Source: Leptidea sinapis (taxonomy: Eukaryota; Arthropoda; Insecta; Lepidoptera; Pieridae). Taken from it: 64,000 nt of DNA. The notes beneath the pieces were generated by a model. It was not told where the DNA came from. It searched no databases and was given only the letters and a program-made list of their open reading frames with translations. The translations under genes and the position numbers were made by a program. Location of the stretch: positions 4,836,001 through 4,900,000 of the forward strand of contig NC_066272.1 in assembly GCF_905404315.1 (NCBI RefSeq), read 5' to 3'. This document shows positions 32,431-46,400 of this stretch, one piece after another. Position 1 is the stretch's first letter. Each line of letters starts with the position of its first letter.

Positions 32431-32840
32431 AACTCGCTCGTGAAGGCCTTAAATAATGAAATGAAAAATAAAAGACAAACAATGATAAAATTAATCGTGA
32501 TTCAAACAAAATTGCAATAAATTATGTTAGATGTTTAGATGTAGAAGTTCATTTTAATTTTAATCTTAAGTACTATAAAGTTTAAACTAACTTACAATTT
32601 AAATATAAAAGATTTTGTAGCCACAATATAATGTCATAATCTTCGTCTTCTTCAACGTAAATATCACAGAATAATATTAGTAATAATAATATATCTACTA
32701 AATCAACCCATTTCACAAAATGCACATTAACTTTGTGATTTAAAACTTTTATCATTGTAATTCGTATATCTTACATAATATTATGTTCCAATGCAACGGG
32801 TTTTCACAATATAATATTATTATGATGGTACTTATACCTA

Positions 32841-33994
32841 CTTGGATGGTCTGAAAAGTTTCCTCGTTACAAAAATAAATATTTTTCTGGATTTTTTTAT
32901 TTTTCAATATAGACTCCTTCTAACTGTGTAACTCTACACACTTCTCCCAGCGAAGCTCCCATCTCTGCAACCCTTCTAAATAGCACTCGGCGTTACTCGC
33001 TGCAAATTGATTGTTCACGAAGGTTGCCTCTTCATTTGACGAAAAACTCTGTCCTCCGAACGTAAGCGTTAAGATGACGGAACAAAAAGAAGTGGTGAGT
33101 AAGACAAATGGTCAATCCGATCAAACTGTAATTTGTGGATTTTAGCCATGACAATGATATTCCGCTGGTGTGTGAGACGGTCCGTTGTCTTGGTGAAACA
33201 GGGTTATCTTTTTCTGCAAATTTGACCGTTTCTCCACAAGTTCTGCTTTCAGCTTGTCAAGATATTAAGCGTAGTATGCTCCTTTAATCGCTTATAATAA
33301 CTCCATGACTATCCCAAAAAACAGTCGCCATCACTTTCCTAGCCGAAAAACGGTTTTTGCTTTTTTTGGAGCCTTTCCCTCTTTGCAGTCCACTGTTTGG
33401 ATTGTATTTTAATTTGGTGTGTATAATGGTGTATCCAAGTTTCATATACAGTAATTAATCGTCGCCAAAACTAAGATTTATCGCACCTAACCTTCATCAA
33501 CAGAGCGTTGGAAATGTTCATTCTAACACGTTTTTGGTTTGACGTGAGCACACATGGCACCCAAAGCGCGGACATCTTTCTAATGTTAAATTTTGATTTA
33601 ATACGTGACAAACACCTTCTTTTGTCATGTTCATAACCTCTGCTATCTGACTTTTATTCGGCGGTCTTCGAGCACCATTTGGTGAACCATGCCGATGTTT
33701 TCGTCAGTGATTGCATGTTTTGAACGCCCTGAACGTTTATCAATATTTCAATGTGGCAAATGACAGTGCAGAGTCCCCATTCAAAGAATCCAACTTATCT
33801 TTGATGACAGCTCATCTCTCAGATGACGCCCACATTAACTCACTCAAACGACTGTTACGTAACACCGGGGCACTCTAAATGCCTGTAACTTTGATGAGTA
33901 ACTGTCAACAGATGAATAAATGAAATTCACTAGTTTTTATATACGAGTGCTGCCATTTTCACGTTGAGGTCAGAAACTTTTCAGACCACCCGGG
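32841..33994 (-). mobile_element. Mariner-type transposon, transposase broken (second element)
   Basis: 22-bp inverted ends with 19 matches, both containing TGGTCTGAAAAGTTTC, flanked by TA at 32839-32840 and 33995-33996. The transposase is on the minus strand. The N-terminal part (about 33745-33480) has SKHAITDENIGMVHQMV and IAEVMNMTKEGVCHVLN. The middle (about 33430-33290) has NSGLQRGKGSKK and KVMATVFWDSHGVIISD. The C-terminus (about 33060-32900) has FSSNEEATFVNNQFA and YLEGLQRWELRWEKCVEL. The region with the second and third catalytic Asp is deleted or scrambled. Confidence 0.92.
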
Positions 33995-34028
33995 TAAATA
34001 CTGCCGTGACCACGATCCTTGTAATAGG

Positions 34029-34184
34029 GTCGAAATGTATTTTAAATGCAATGATTGTAGTTATTTTTATTTTTAATCAATAAAAATAACTACGATCGTT
34101 TCGGACACAAATGGCGTCATTGATAGAGATGAAGCGCAAATAACTTTGAATATCGTTAGTACCTACCCATTGCATTTAAAATAT
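34029..34184. repeat. Nested inverted repeats
   Basis: Inner 15-bp perfect arms GTAGTTATTTTTATT at 34057-34071 and 34079-34093. Outer arms share ATTTTAAATGCAATG (about 34030-34046 and, inverted, about 34167-34182). This is a foldback structure between the mariner and the SLC46 gene end. Confidence 0.6.
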
Positions 34185-34385
34185 ACAATAAATGACTAAC
34201 AATAACCTAACTGACAATAGATAATACTGCCTGAAGACTAACTTTGAAATTATTTAATAACACCTTGATAAGATGACATGTGGTCGCACCAATAGGAAAT
34301 TTAAATACTGACGATATGGTAAAAAATAATTAATATCTACTAATTTTGTTTATCTATTTTTACACCAATATGTTCTCTTTGCTAT

Positions 34386-34391
34386 TTTATT
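34386..34391 (-). terminator. Polyadenylation signal of the SLC46 gene
   Basis: AATAAA on the minus strand, 44-49 bases beyond the stop codon. A reasonable position for a short 3' UTR. Confidence 0.5.
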
Positions 34392-34434
34392 CCCAAAGCG
34401 CTCACGAACGGGTGTTCGTTTTCTTGTTAATTAT

Positions 34435-37400
34435 TTATAGCTTACTAGTACATTGCATACTCTTTGTAATTCCAATTTCGATTTCCGACGGGCTGGCAGC
34501 GTGTTCGAAGTTCAACACCGGATTTTCGCTGGCTGAGTTATTCTTTAAATATTGCTTGTCATCATTCTCGAAAGCCATGTTCTCATGACCGAGTTTTTCG
34601 CATTTTTCATCCTTTGCGGCTTCATTTTGCTTGTCATGCAAGTCTTTTTCTGATGCAATGTGCTTTTTACTAGCCAAATATAACCATCTGTAAACAAACA
34701 TGAATGTTGAATTACAAATAAAAATTATTTCCATATGCTTAAAATAAGTCAGGGATAGAAACTATAATTACTCAATTCAATTTATTTAAAATTAAAACAT
34801 CCTTACTGCTTCTTTCTTAGGAGTTATAATAAAGGAGTTTCTTACATTTGGAAAATAATTATTAATTTTTTATCACTATATTTTGGAAGTGTGTGTGCAC
34901 AAGAAGTCGGTAGTGGGAGTCCTCGTAGGACATTCGTCGACCAAATTGGAGAAGTTTAAAAAAAGAAAAGGTCCGAAGCACCCAGAACGGGCGAGCATGT
35001 ATGAAGACTGTAGAGGAAGCGCGTGAGGTTTGTAAGTATAGAAGCAATTGGCGTTCTGTTGTCTCCTACCCCGATGGGAAAATGGCGTGAGTGTCTATGT
35101 GTGTGTGTATATTTTGGAAGTATGAATATTAAATGAAGAAATTATCGTACTTATAATATTTTATTGTATTACTTTGTTATCTAGGGCGTGATATCGTTCT
35201 CGGCGTATTGATGTAGTGCTGTAATGTGCGCTGCTTGTTTACGTAGCTTTTTCAATAATTCAACCTTATGTTAAAGCAGTAAGGTCTGATTTCATTAGAT
35301 GTTTATTATGTTGATGCAGCCACTGTTACTTTTATATTATGGAATTTAGTATCTTATGCTTATTCAATGCGTATTTACTTATGATAGCCCTTGGTGTAAA
35401 AAAGGCCTTACAGGTCAACCTAATGCTAGAAGTATACTTACAAAAATATAAGTACAGCGGGGATGGTCATACCACCGCCCAAAAGGAAGAAAGCCCCGGG
35501 GAATGTTTTGAGGGTCGCCGTATACACTGTTGTGTACATTGGTGCGTAGACTAGCGGCATCATCGCTTCAGCAAGACCGAAGAACGAGTTCACTTTACCT
35601 GAAATGGTGATGGGTATGATGCATTCACCTTAATTAATTATTTACTAACTAAAATACACGTCCATACCATTACATACAAACAAAATTTGGTATTTTGTGA
35701 GTATGAAGTAGTATGTACTAAAAAATATTTATTTACTTAGATCAAAATGACACTTATGAATGTTTTACCAGAGAAAAGATTTTACCACCACTTCGGAAAT
35801 GTTGAGCTTCAATGAAAAGAAGTGGCAAGAAACTCACTAACATTTTTTTTAATCTATGTTTAAGTGAAAAAAGAAAAGAAGAATCTTAAAAAACTCAAGC
35901 AAGCAACGAGTGCAGTAGATGTATCAATTCGCATACACTGTGAATAAGTAAAGGTATTAGGAGATCAATTATATATTGAAATGTGTATAAAATGATTTTA
36001 TTAAAAATGGTATATTATCAAGTTAAAAATATTAGATAGAAATCTCCGAACACGGGAAAGTCCAGACACCAGACAGGTCTGTTCTGTCTGCATGACGCAC
36101 ATCCAGACATCGCTTCCTTCTATATATGATATGCGATCGTAGGCAATATAATGACCCGCCCCAGGTCGCCGTCACGAGCAGTGCCAGTTTAAAATTAGAT
36201 TCCAAAAATTCCATCAATATGAATTGTTCATTGGGGTAGCTGTAGTTATGATATAACCTGTATAAAAATAACCCTGTTTTTATTGCTTTTGTTGAGTTTC
36301 GTTGCAAAAAAACAAAAAGTGAGGAGGCTTCAACAAGCCCGAGCCGAAGGCGCCTTTGCGATAACCTACCTTCCATCTTTGTATCACAACGACTATTAAA
36401 TAATTGTATTACAATTGGCGAGTCCAGAAACTTTCAGGATAGTCCACGTGTAGGTAAGTATTTCAGGGTGCGTACAAATTAAGCTCGGCAGCCGCGAGCC
36501 CATGCTCGACTCGAGTTGATATAAATTTAGTAGAGCGCGATTGCCGCGCGCGACAGCCGATCCAGATTGAACAGCCCGCAGCAACTAGACAGACCAGTTC
36601 GTTCTTGTAAACCAAATTAGCAATATCTTTTGAATTTCTGGAGAATACTACCCTGCAATACTTACCTTTTTATATTTTTTTTATCGTTTCAAAACAGTCA
36701 ATGAAGTCAATTGTCCATTTTAACTTATTCGCCGCGAGCCAAAACTACAACCGTCCCAACTCCTTTGATGCGGTCTCAAGAACCGACAGCGAGCGGATAA
36801 CTGCTCGGCCGCCGCGCGCGCCTATGTCAGTTATTGAGTTAGCCGCACGTGATTTGTACGCACCTTAAGATATTCTGGTTGTTTGGTAATAATGTCTTGT
36901 GAATATGTTAATGAAACAATCGTAATATTAAGTAAGTAGTAATAATCAGATACACACCCAATTCATCCTTTTCGACCAACTTGGAAACCATTGATCTCAT
37001 CGCAATAAATGAAGTCCCGTTAAAGATTTCAATCAGCGGCGCTGAAAGTAAATGGAAAAATTATATGCCTCCAGCGTAGTGCTATTCTTAGATCTATTTA
37101 TAATTATTGTAGAATATATACTTATATAGAATATTATATATTTTTTTTCTATACATGACGTGTAGCCACTTTTACTATTGAGGAGTACGTACCGATAGAT
37201 AAAATACCTAATATAAATAATACGAAACTTAATAATATAAGTAATGCTAAATTGTCTTTTACCACTGTTTCACATAAAAGTATTATTATATTGTTATACG
37301 CACTCAGATGAAAAATTGCCAGATAAAGCAAACCGCATAATTTACCTTAGAGAGGTAATAATAGGAAATTTTCCATTATTGAAGTTGGTAGTGTAAATAT

Positions 37401-40400
37401 TGAAAATTAGCGGAAAAATCTTGTAAGTGTGAATATGTTGTATTGTCAGTATTTGTGTTATAATATAATAGTTTACATTTTTTCAACTGTTTTTTTATAT
37501 CAGAGTGTAATATAGATTTTAGTACTTGGGCAATGTTATTAACGGCGAATGCGGTTTCTCTTCACAGAACATCTGGCGAAACATCAATTTTTTTTTTCAA
37601 AAAATTCTTAATTTTTAACGAGGACCTAATGCACTTTCTTTTCATGCAAATGATTGTAAAGTTACATTTTAAGAATCAAAAACTCCTTGGCTTTAGATTG
37701 TACAAAATATGAATTTTCTTTTTAATAGTACAACAATACAAAAGTAAGCATCCCATATTTTATTTTATCTTGGCAGCAAACAGTCATGTACAAAAAATGT
37801 CCTTATCCTAATAATTAATAGGTCCTTGAGGTCCTTAAGGACTTTGTGTGCCCACAAATTATAATGTAGTTGACAATTAATGTAAATATTATGTGAGGCG
37901 TTAAATATAAGATATTAACGAGGATGAAATCCAAGTACCTAGATACTAGTAAGTAAAACAATACTAGATTGTTAATGAACAAGATGTTTCTGATCATAGT
38001 GTTAGTTCTGGTAGCTCTTCATTCTTACTTCATAGACCAAGGCATGTAGTCGTAGTAGGTACAAATCAAGGTTGGTAAACGGTAAACATTTACAAAAAAT
38101 GTCACGTTTCACAGTAGCTAGGTGAATGATAATAAAATGTGTATATACTTACGAGTTTCCTTAATTTAACTAAGTTATAAGCTGAATATATTTACCTAGG
38201 TACATATGCCAAGTCTTTGTAGCAAAAGCATACATGAAGCCTGATAATATTTTGCTAGTGGACGATATTATACCGATTACTGCGTCGTCAAATTTTAACA
38301 CATGGCTAAATACTCCCACAGAAAACAGAGTTCCTGAAATAAACAGTTTAATAATCAACAAATGTATTGAATTTATTTAACAGGTGGAACAAATAAGTAC
38401 AGATCTTACATCTGAATCTAAAGGAGGTATAACAACGTAAACGCACTTAGGGGGCGTCCATTAATTTCGTGAGGCATTTTTGAGAATTTTTCGACCCCCT
38501 CTCCCCTTGGTGAGATATCGAAGAAGGAAGGAATTTTCCTCAACTCCCTCCCCCCACCCCTAATCTCACGCGATATGTTTTGGCTGTAAACGAGTAAGCG
38601 TATTGAGAAAAAAAACACAAGCGCAACTTGGCCTATTGCTAAATTATTGAAGGCTAGCAAAGGCTAGCATTTGTGAAAATTATCGTAGTTTAAAATCAAA
38701 ACTTGCTAAGACCCCCCTCCCCCATAAGTGTGATTTGAAATATAAGACACCTTACGTAATTAATGGACGCCCCCTTAAATGATTGAATTCAAATTCAAAT
38801 ATTTTTTTCAAAATATTTGAATTCAAATTCAAATATTTTTATTCAAAATAGGATGTGAAATCACTTATTGAAAGTCAAAAAACTACCACCCATACCAAAA
38901 TGAATGCCTCAGGCCTGAAAGAATGGGCGCAACAAACTCAGCGGGCTTTTTTTTTATCAAAAATATGTTTTACAATTAAAGTAACATTGTACAATTAAAC
39001 TTATTATTTAATATCCTGAGGGCGGTCGCTCCATTCCCAATCTGTGGTATCATTGAGAAAGTCATTTATGTTATAGTAACCTTTACCACACAATGAAGGT
39101 ACGAAACATCAACGATACCGGGCTTGTGACCGCGACGCTACTTGGAAAACTAACACCGAGATCACATGGAACGATTTAAGCTGAGCAATATTTATTGAAA
39201 ATAATTCGAATGAACTTGTTCAGGCGATTAAAACAGCTTGACATTTGTAGCAAAGGTAGCATTGATTAATACCAGCAATTTATGGAATATTTCAAAATAA
39301 ATAAGATAATTAATCAACAATTTTGCTTTCACTCAAGTTTCCATTCAAGTTCGCTTCAATTTAATTGAAAGTCTGAAGTCTGGCGACCCTAATCGCAATG
39401 ATTTAAAATTATTATCTACTAGGTACGTTCCTATAACGTGGAGTGATAATCAAAATAAAAACGTTTGAGTCCACTTCGAAATATCAAAATCATTTCTGAA
39501 TATTAGATTTTGCGATGAATGAAATGTATTATTGAAGATTCATTGCCAAAGTTCCTACTCGGACTTAGATTACCTTAGGCTACCGACATAATATGGCTAA
39601 TATTATAGGATGTTGACTCTTGACTAACTTTGCCCTTAGTCCTTTCATTGAAATGACTAACAGCGAAGGGTCTTGAACAACATCTGTATAGACTCTCGCT
39701 AAATAGCTGACTTTGGGAACTCATTCAGAAGTAGTTTGTTAATATTAAGCGGTATCTCTTCTGGGATTACATATACAAATTTAATTTGTACCAAAGTTTA
39801 TGCACGATGTGGGGCTCGAACCCTCGCCTCACGGGTTCCATACGAGCGCTCATACCGAGTCTGAACTGAAGTCAGAACTGAGCCAACCGTCCGAGTGACG
39901 CATTTACCTTAAATCTTCGTATGTCTTGTTCAACTCTCAGGTTGTGGCTTTATGAGTCCCGAATCGCCCATAAGTTTTGGTACAAATTAAAGTTGTAGAT
40001 TCAGAAAGTCGCTATTCTTATAAACGGTATCTAAGTTTCTCATTCAGTCGTCTTGACCATCGGCGAAATTATCTTGCACTTCTATCTCGGTGGTTTATTT
40101 TTTTATATTTTTAATTTTATCGTATGATATTAAGGTGTAATTAGAGAGAAATAATAATTACCAACTAGTGAAGTACACATCGCATAAGTTGAGAACATAC
40201 TGAAGTCAACCTCGTTCCAATTAAACCGGTATCTCGTGAATAGATACATGACTGACATCTCACCTGAAAATAAAAAAAAACCTGTAGGTAATATAGATTT
40301 ATATCATTCTTTTTAAGGCCGTACATTCAAAATACTTTGAAACAGCATGGGTTATGATAACCTAGTTTAACCGTATGGTAAGCGCGCATAATATAATAAC

Positions 40401-43400
40401 GCATAGTCTCGTGCCAGAGTATGGCGAGTCAACATCTCCTAAGGTTGCCTCGTGTAGAGGCGAAACCCGTGTTGACTTGTATGAAGACATATATTGGCGG
40501 AATTAACACTAAAGAAAACTCAAACCATTCGCATAATATCTGTCCATAAATAATTTATGTAAACGCCGTATTTATTAAACGCAGTTTGTATCTCATATAT
40601 CAGGAGTTTACATGTAGCTAACTACCTTATACAATAATACTCTCTGTTAACGTATGGTGAAAGTATTTAACCACACTCTTGATTTTCGCACTTATTTTCA
40701 TTTTCTGTGTGTACAGATTATCTATACAGTATTATTATGTAAAACGTGTTACGAAGTCGCAGTAGCACACTACTTACGCCACGGCTTACTGTCAACCGCA
40801 ATAATTATGGAATTAATTTGCACTCAAATTTGATGTGTATGCGGTTACGTTAGGGTTCTTTGATATGCGAAAGATGATCGCCGCCGGAGCTACAGCTTAC
40901 TGCCATATGCTATATTGATTGGCTTTGCTAAATTACTGCTTAAACAAACCTTTACCATATCAGATACGGTTATCTAAATATAAAATCCGTGTGTACCGTC
41001 AGTTGTTGGTGCCACTGGAAAAACAGCGCTGGTTACGCTATTCGTAGATAATTTAAACTTGTACATACACTGCGACAGTTATTAACACGTTGATAAATAT
41101 AGCGGCGAACTGTTAGCCTTTATTTTCATTAACGCACGGACACTTTTTTTATGCAAAAAGACAACAAATGACCATACATGTCACCTGGTGTTAAGTGATC
41201 ACCTCCGCCCATATTCTCCTGCAGCACCAGAGGAGTCACAGGAGCGTTGGTGTACGCGCTTTTTTTTAACCCATCTCGTATCGTCCGGGGCATACCGCAC
41301 AAGAAAGCTCATTCCACAGCTATGTAGTACGCAGCTAGGAAGAAAGCTCCTTGAAAACTGCACTGTGGAGGACCACCACACATCCAGATGATGATATCCT
41401 AATTTGTGGCGTGTCGTGCGAAGATGGAATTCGGCGGCAGGAATCAGGTGAAACAGCTCTTCGAAACACCCCCTGTAATAAATGCGGTAGAAGACACACA
41501 ATGAAGCGACGTCTCTACGCAAGGCCAAGTGATCCAGCCTCCTCTGCGTTACACGCGGTCAAATGGATCGAGCTGATACTGGGGTGCGCCAGACTAGAGA
41601 TGACAGCATAGGCCATAGTCGGAGACTAACTAGAGAAAACTGTTTCTATATTGACTGAAATAATATCAGAAGGTACCCCCGGGTTCCATTCTGATATGAC
41701 ATCTAAAGATTAGCCGGTCCAGAATATGGCCGAGAGATAGATGCAAGTAATTGGAAGAGGCCTTTGTCGATGGACAAACGTTTGTTGGAAAAACCGATCA
41801 TTACCAACAAATGAAGGTATATAAAATTATTAATAAAAGCAGCAATAATTATTAATTATTTATTGTATATTTCTGGCCTGTAAAGCAAAGCTTATTCTTA
41901 GTGGGAGGCTCCTTTACACCGGATGCCGGCTAGATTATGGGTACCACAACGGCGCCTATTTGCCGTGAACTAGTAATGTATAAACATTACTGTGTTTCGG
42001 TCTGAAGGGCGCCGTAGCTAGTGAAATTACTGGGCAAATGAAACTTGATATCTTCTGTCTCAAGGTGACGAGTGCATTTGTAGTGCCATTCAGAATTTTT
42101 GGGTTATTCAATCATCCTGAGCGGCGCTACATTGTAATGCGCAGGGCGTATCAATTACCATCAGCTGAACGTCCTGCTCGTCTCGTCCCTTATTTTCATA
42201 AAAAAAATCTTGGCCATGTTTTCTAGAAGATACCCTATCATGACAGATAGGTACGATATTTTACAACTTCTAATAATGTGCAAAAAAGGGGACATGCGAA
42301 TCGCTGGACATAGAAAAAATCATGGTTCTGAATTATCTGGGAATAGACCAACATCAGCGAGAAGAATAAATGTTTCAAATTCGGAATAGGTTCGTTGGGC
42401 TGACGTCTGACCTCTAGTAGTGGAGAAGAATGTGAAGATAGAGAAATTATATTTTATTGTATAACATATATATATTTTTTAAATTATATTATGATTAATG
42501 TTTTATAAGATTAGGAGGCCAAACGAGCTTCAGGTGAACCTGATGATAAGCAATTACCGCCGCCCAAATTTTTGCTACGCCAGGGGAATCAAAGGAATAT
42601 TATCAGCCTTTTGGGAGGTGTGCGCTTTTTTTAGGTACTATGTCGTACCGTCCTTTGGAGTCGTTACACATTTAGACGATAAAGATAATATATGTTTAAT
42701 GTGGCAGCAGGTATCAAGATGAACAGCTGTTTTTTACACTTCCATAGAATGATGTGATATCTTGATGGAAGACCAAGCGATCGAGGGGCTTACAGAGTAC
42801 TTAATACCCGACAATCTCTGCATTGCATGCGGTCAAATTGATCAAGCTAGAGTGCACCAGATCAAATACGATAGTAATACTCCATACGTTGTCGGACCAG
42901 CATCTTATCAGTGCCAGAACGCGGGTGAATGACCCCCAGTTTCTTGGAAACCAATTTAGCCTTATCTTCCAGATGACCGCAAAATTGGTAATCGCTCGCA
43001 ATTTCGAGACTAAGGATTCCGAAATAAGTCGAGGTAACAAGATGTCATCTATCAAATACTCTTCAGTCTTTTAAGAATTGAACACAAACCAAAGAAGGAA
43101 ATACAAACTCCGTTAATAGAATAAGTGATTGGTAATATCGATACAATACGTGTATGATCAAAGATAAACAAAACAATGTATAATTTAGTAGAAGACAATC
43201 GTTAGCTTACATACCAATGATGATATAACAATACTTTCATTTACACAATCAAATAATTAGTACTCTAACGGGAATGATGTGCGTAAACAATTCGACGTAC
43301 GAAGTCTCGCCCGTGCACTTATATTTACAACTAGTTGCTGCCCGCTATGTTGTCCGCGTGGATGCTATATGAAGAGAAGATGCAATGGAACGTTTAAAAA

Positions 43401-46400
43401 AAATGTATATAATTTAACAATCATTGCTACTCCATCGGTCACCAGTTGGCTGCTGAAATCATCGCTGTGTTGGTATTATACCCTATATATATATAGCCAA
43501 ATGGCAAAAAACTGAACTCTTATAGATTCGTTATGTCTGTATGTCCGTCCGTATGTCACAGCCACTGTTTTCTGAAACGTTAAGAGCTAAAAGAAATATG
43601 AAGTACATTACCATGCAAACTTCCACCGAAAATTGGTTTGAAGGAGATCTAGTAAGTAGTTTTTTTTAATACGTCATAAATCGTAAACCTACATTTATAT
43701 TATGTTACTTGCTGCTAAGGAACCCTTTTATTTATAGGAACAATTTTATAAAGTAATATTTTTTTTATACAATCAATAACACAGAAAAGCGATATATGGG
43801 TTTTGGTTTGTTTTTATGTTTGAACACGTTTCACTTAGCCACTCAATAGTTATTATTGAGTTACTGATACAAAAAACATATTTCACTTTTTTTTTCATCA
43901 TTTCACACTGAACATAGCCTGGTAGCGATCGGTCCATTACAAGGTAAGGTTTCGATTATAGTAATTTACATGCTACAGTAACTTTTACAACACAAACAAA
44001 CCTGTCATGTACATTTAATGGGGACATAGTAACTCGACTAATGGCCGTTTTCAATAACCTATCTATCCTTAGTTTAACTTACAAGAGGTAGACAAATCTA
44101 TCCTTTTACGCTTACTTACATTTTAATAACCTATTGACAGATAGCATTGGACTAAAACTATATTGGACATAACTTTGGATAGATAAGATCTTGTCATTAA
44201 GCGGTGACAGCAATGTATCCGTAAGTTAGCCAGTAGAAGATAAAGTAGATAATAGGAACACTTAGTTTGCAAGTCCGACTCGGCTTAGCCTGTTTTTATT
44301 TTTAATAAAAATACAATTTAACTCCTGGACACAGAACTTTCGGAGAGAAAGTCAAATTACATACAGGTTGTCTTTTGACTGATGGCGATTTTACCGCATT
44401 TACTCATGGGGAGTGTTCCAAAGAGCTGTTTCACTTGATTCCTGCCGCTGAATTTCAAATTCGCACGACACGCCACGAGTTATTATCATCCCCACCATCT
44501 GGATGTGTGGCGGTCCTCCACAGTCTTGCACAGTGTGTAATATTGCAATAAGCTTCCTTGTGCGGTGTTTCCAGGACGCTACGACATGGATACCTTCAAA
44601 AAAAATGCGTACAACTTCCTTAAAGGCTGGAAACGCTCCTGTGATTCCTCTGGTTTTGCAAGAGAATGTGGGAGCAGTGATCACTTAACATCAGGTGACC
44701 TTGTTTGTCCTCCTTATCCATAAAAAAACGAATATCATTCTTTAAATGACGTTTAGTTTCTACAAGACCAATTTAACATCTTACAAATGATAATAGGTAC
44801 ATTGAATATAACGCATTGCTTTCCTTATTTAAAAGGTTGTAACTGTATATGGATGGAGCCATCTACGATACACCACAAACAATCTTTCGAATGTACATGG
44901 CCGTAGCAAGGTGAGCTCTTTGCAAAAGGTCAGTAGATGACAATTTGTGGAGTGTATATCCGAGTCAATATTTTGATTTGCTAGCTTACATCGTTAAAGG
45001 TTTTTTAAAAAAAAATCTCAAAATATATACATTTTATGAAATAGCGAACCGACGCCAACTCGCGTTTGTCATTATTGAAGAGAAATTGAAGACTTCTGCG
45101 ACAATAGTTTTGAACCAATTTAGTCCTATGTCATTTATTAGTTTTACACTAAAAATGACATAGGACTGATAAATCTACGAGTTTCAAACTCATTTTTTAT
45201 GGAAGAAAGGACAAACGAGCGTACGGGTCACTTGATGTTAAGTGATCACCGCCGCCCACCTTCTCTGGCACTAGAGGAACACTAGAGGAATCACAGCAGC
45301 GTTGCCGGCCTTTAAGGAAAATGTACACCCTTTTTTTAATGTCGTATCGTCCTCGAAACACTGCACAAGGAAGCTCGTTCCACAGATTGGTTGTATGTGT
45401 CGCTCAAGATCTCGGGACCGAGAATTCCGATACTAGGCGGTTTTTTATTTTACACAAAATGTGACGAAACTCAGTCATAATCGTAAACTTAATTTTTGTG
45501 AGTAATGCAAAAATATATTATTTATTTTTTTTAAAAGTTTCCGTTGTAGCACAGAGTCTAGTAGTAAAGAGAGGCAATCAGTTTCATGCCACTGTATTCT
45601 TAATGACTTCCTGTAATTTTTTTTACCTACATGAATGAATAACTTTTGAGTTTAAGCTTAAGTCATTAACTGTTTAAATATAAAGTGATTGACTTTGACT
45701 CAATGAGGGTCGCCCAATAAATAAAGCAATGAAACTTCTTTTTTAATTTGTTCTTACCATAAATAGGTCCGATGACAACGCACAAAACAACTACCAGCAT
45801 TATGACCCGTAGTCGCCTGTTGTTCGGTCCGGTTTTAAACGCAACCATCATTGTATCTTTAACGTAGCGCATGTCAAAGAAATCCTTCAACCAGACGCAA
45901 CAGTTCTTCGCAGGTTTCTGAAAGAAAAAATGGTATTGTGTAATTTAAAAAACAGTTAAAGTATTCCTTTTTGAAGTTATACTTCTTTAGGCGCGTTATG
46001 AAAAAAATATCAGAGTGAAATTTTGAGATGCACGCGCATCACTGTTACACAAAAGTAACAGGGTAAAGTTGGTTCCTAAAATTTTCTGAAGTTTGTGGCT
46101 TTTGTTATTTTTGTTTGGTTTCTTCGTCCATTACCTATAAGGAGAGGCAAAGGGTTCAAGCCCGTACAGCCCTATTCGTTATTTAATAATTAATAATTGT
46201 CAAATCCATTGTTACAAGATTTTACAGTATTGTTCTTTCTTCAAACGTAGTAAAATAGCACGAGGAATAAATAATTTTTAGGATTTTTGCTTTTTTAGAC
46301 AAAAGAATATAGAATATATAACTTCTTGCGTGCATACATAAGTACACACACACTTTTATTTTATTTAAGAGAGGGGCAAAGGGGCAATCTTGATGGGAAG

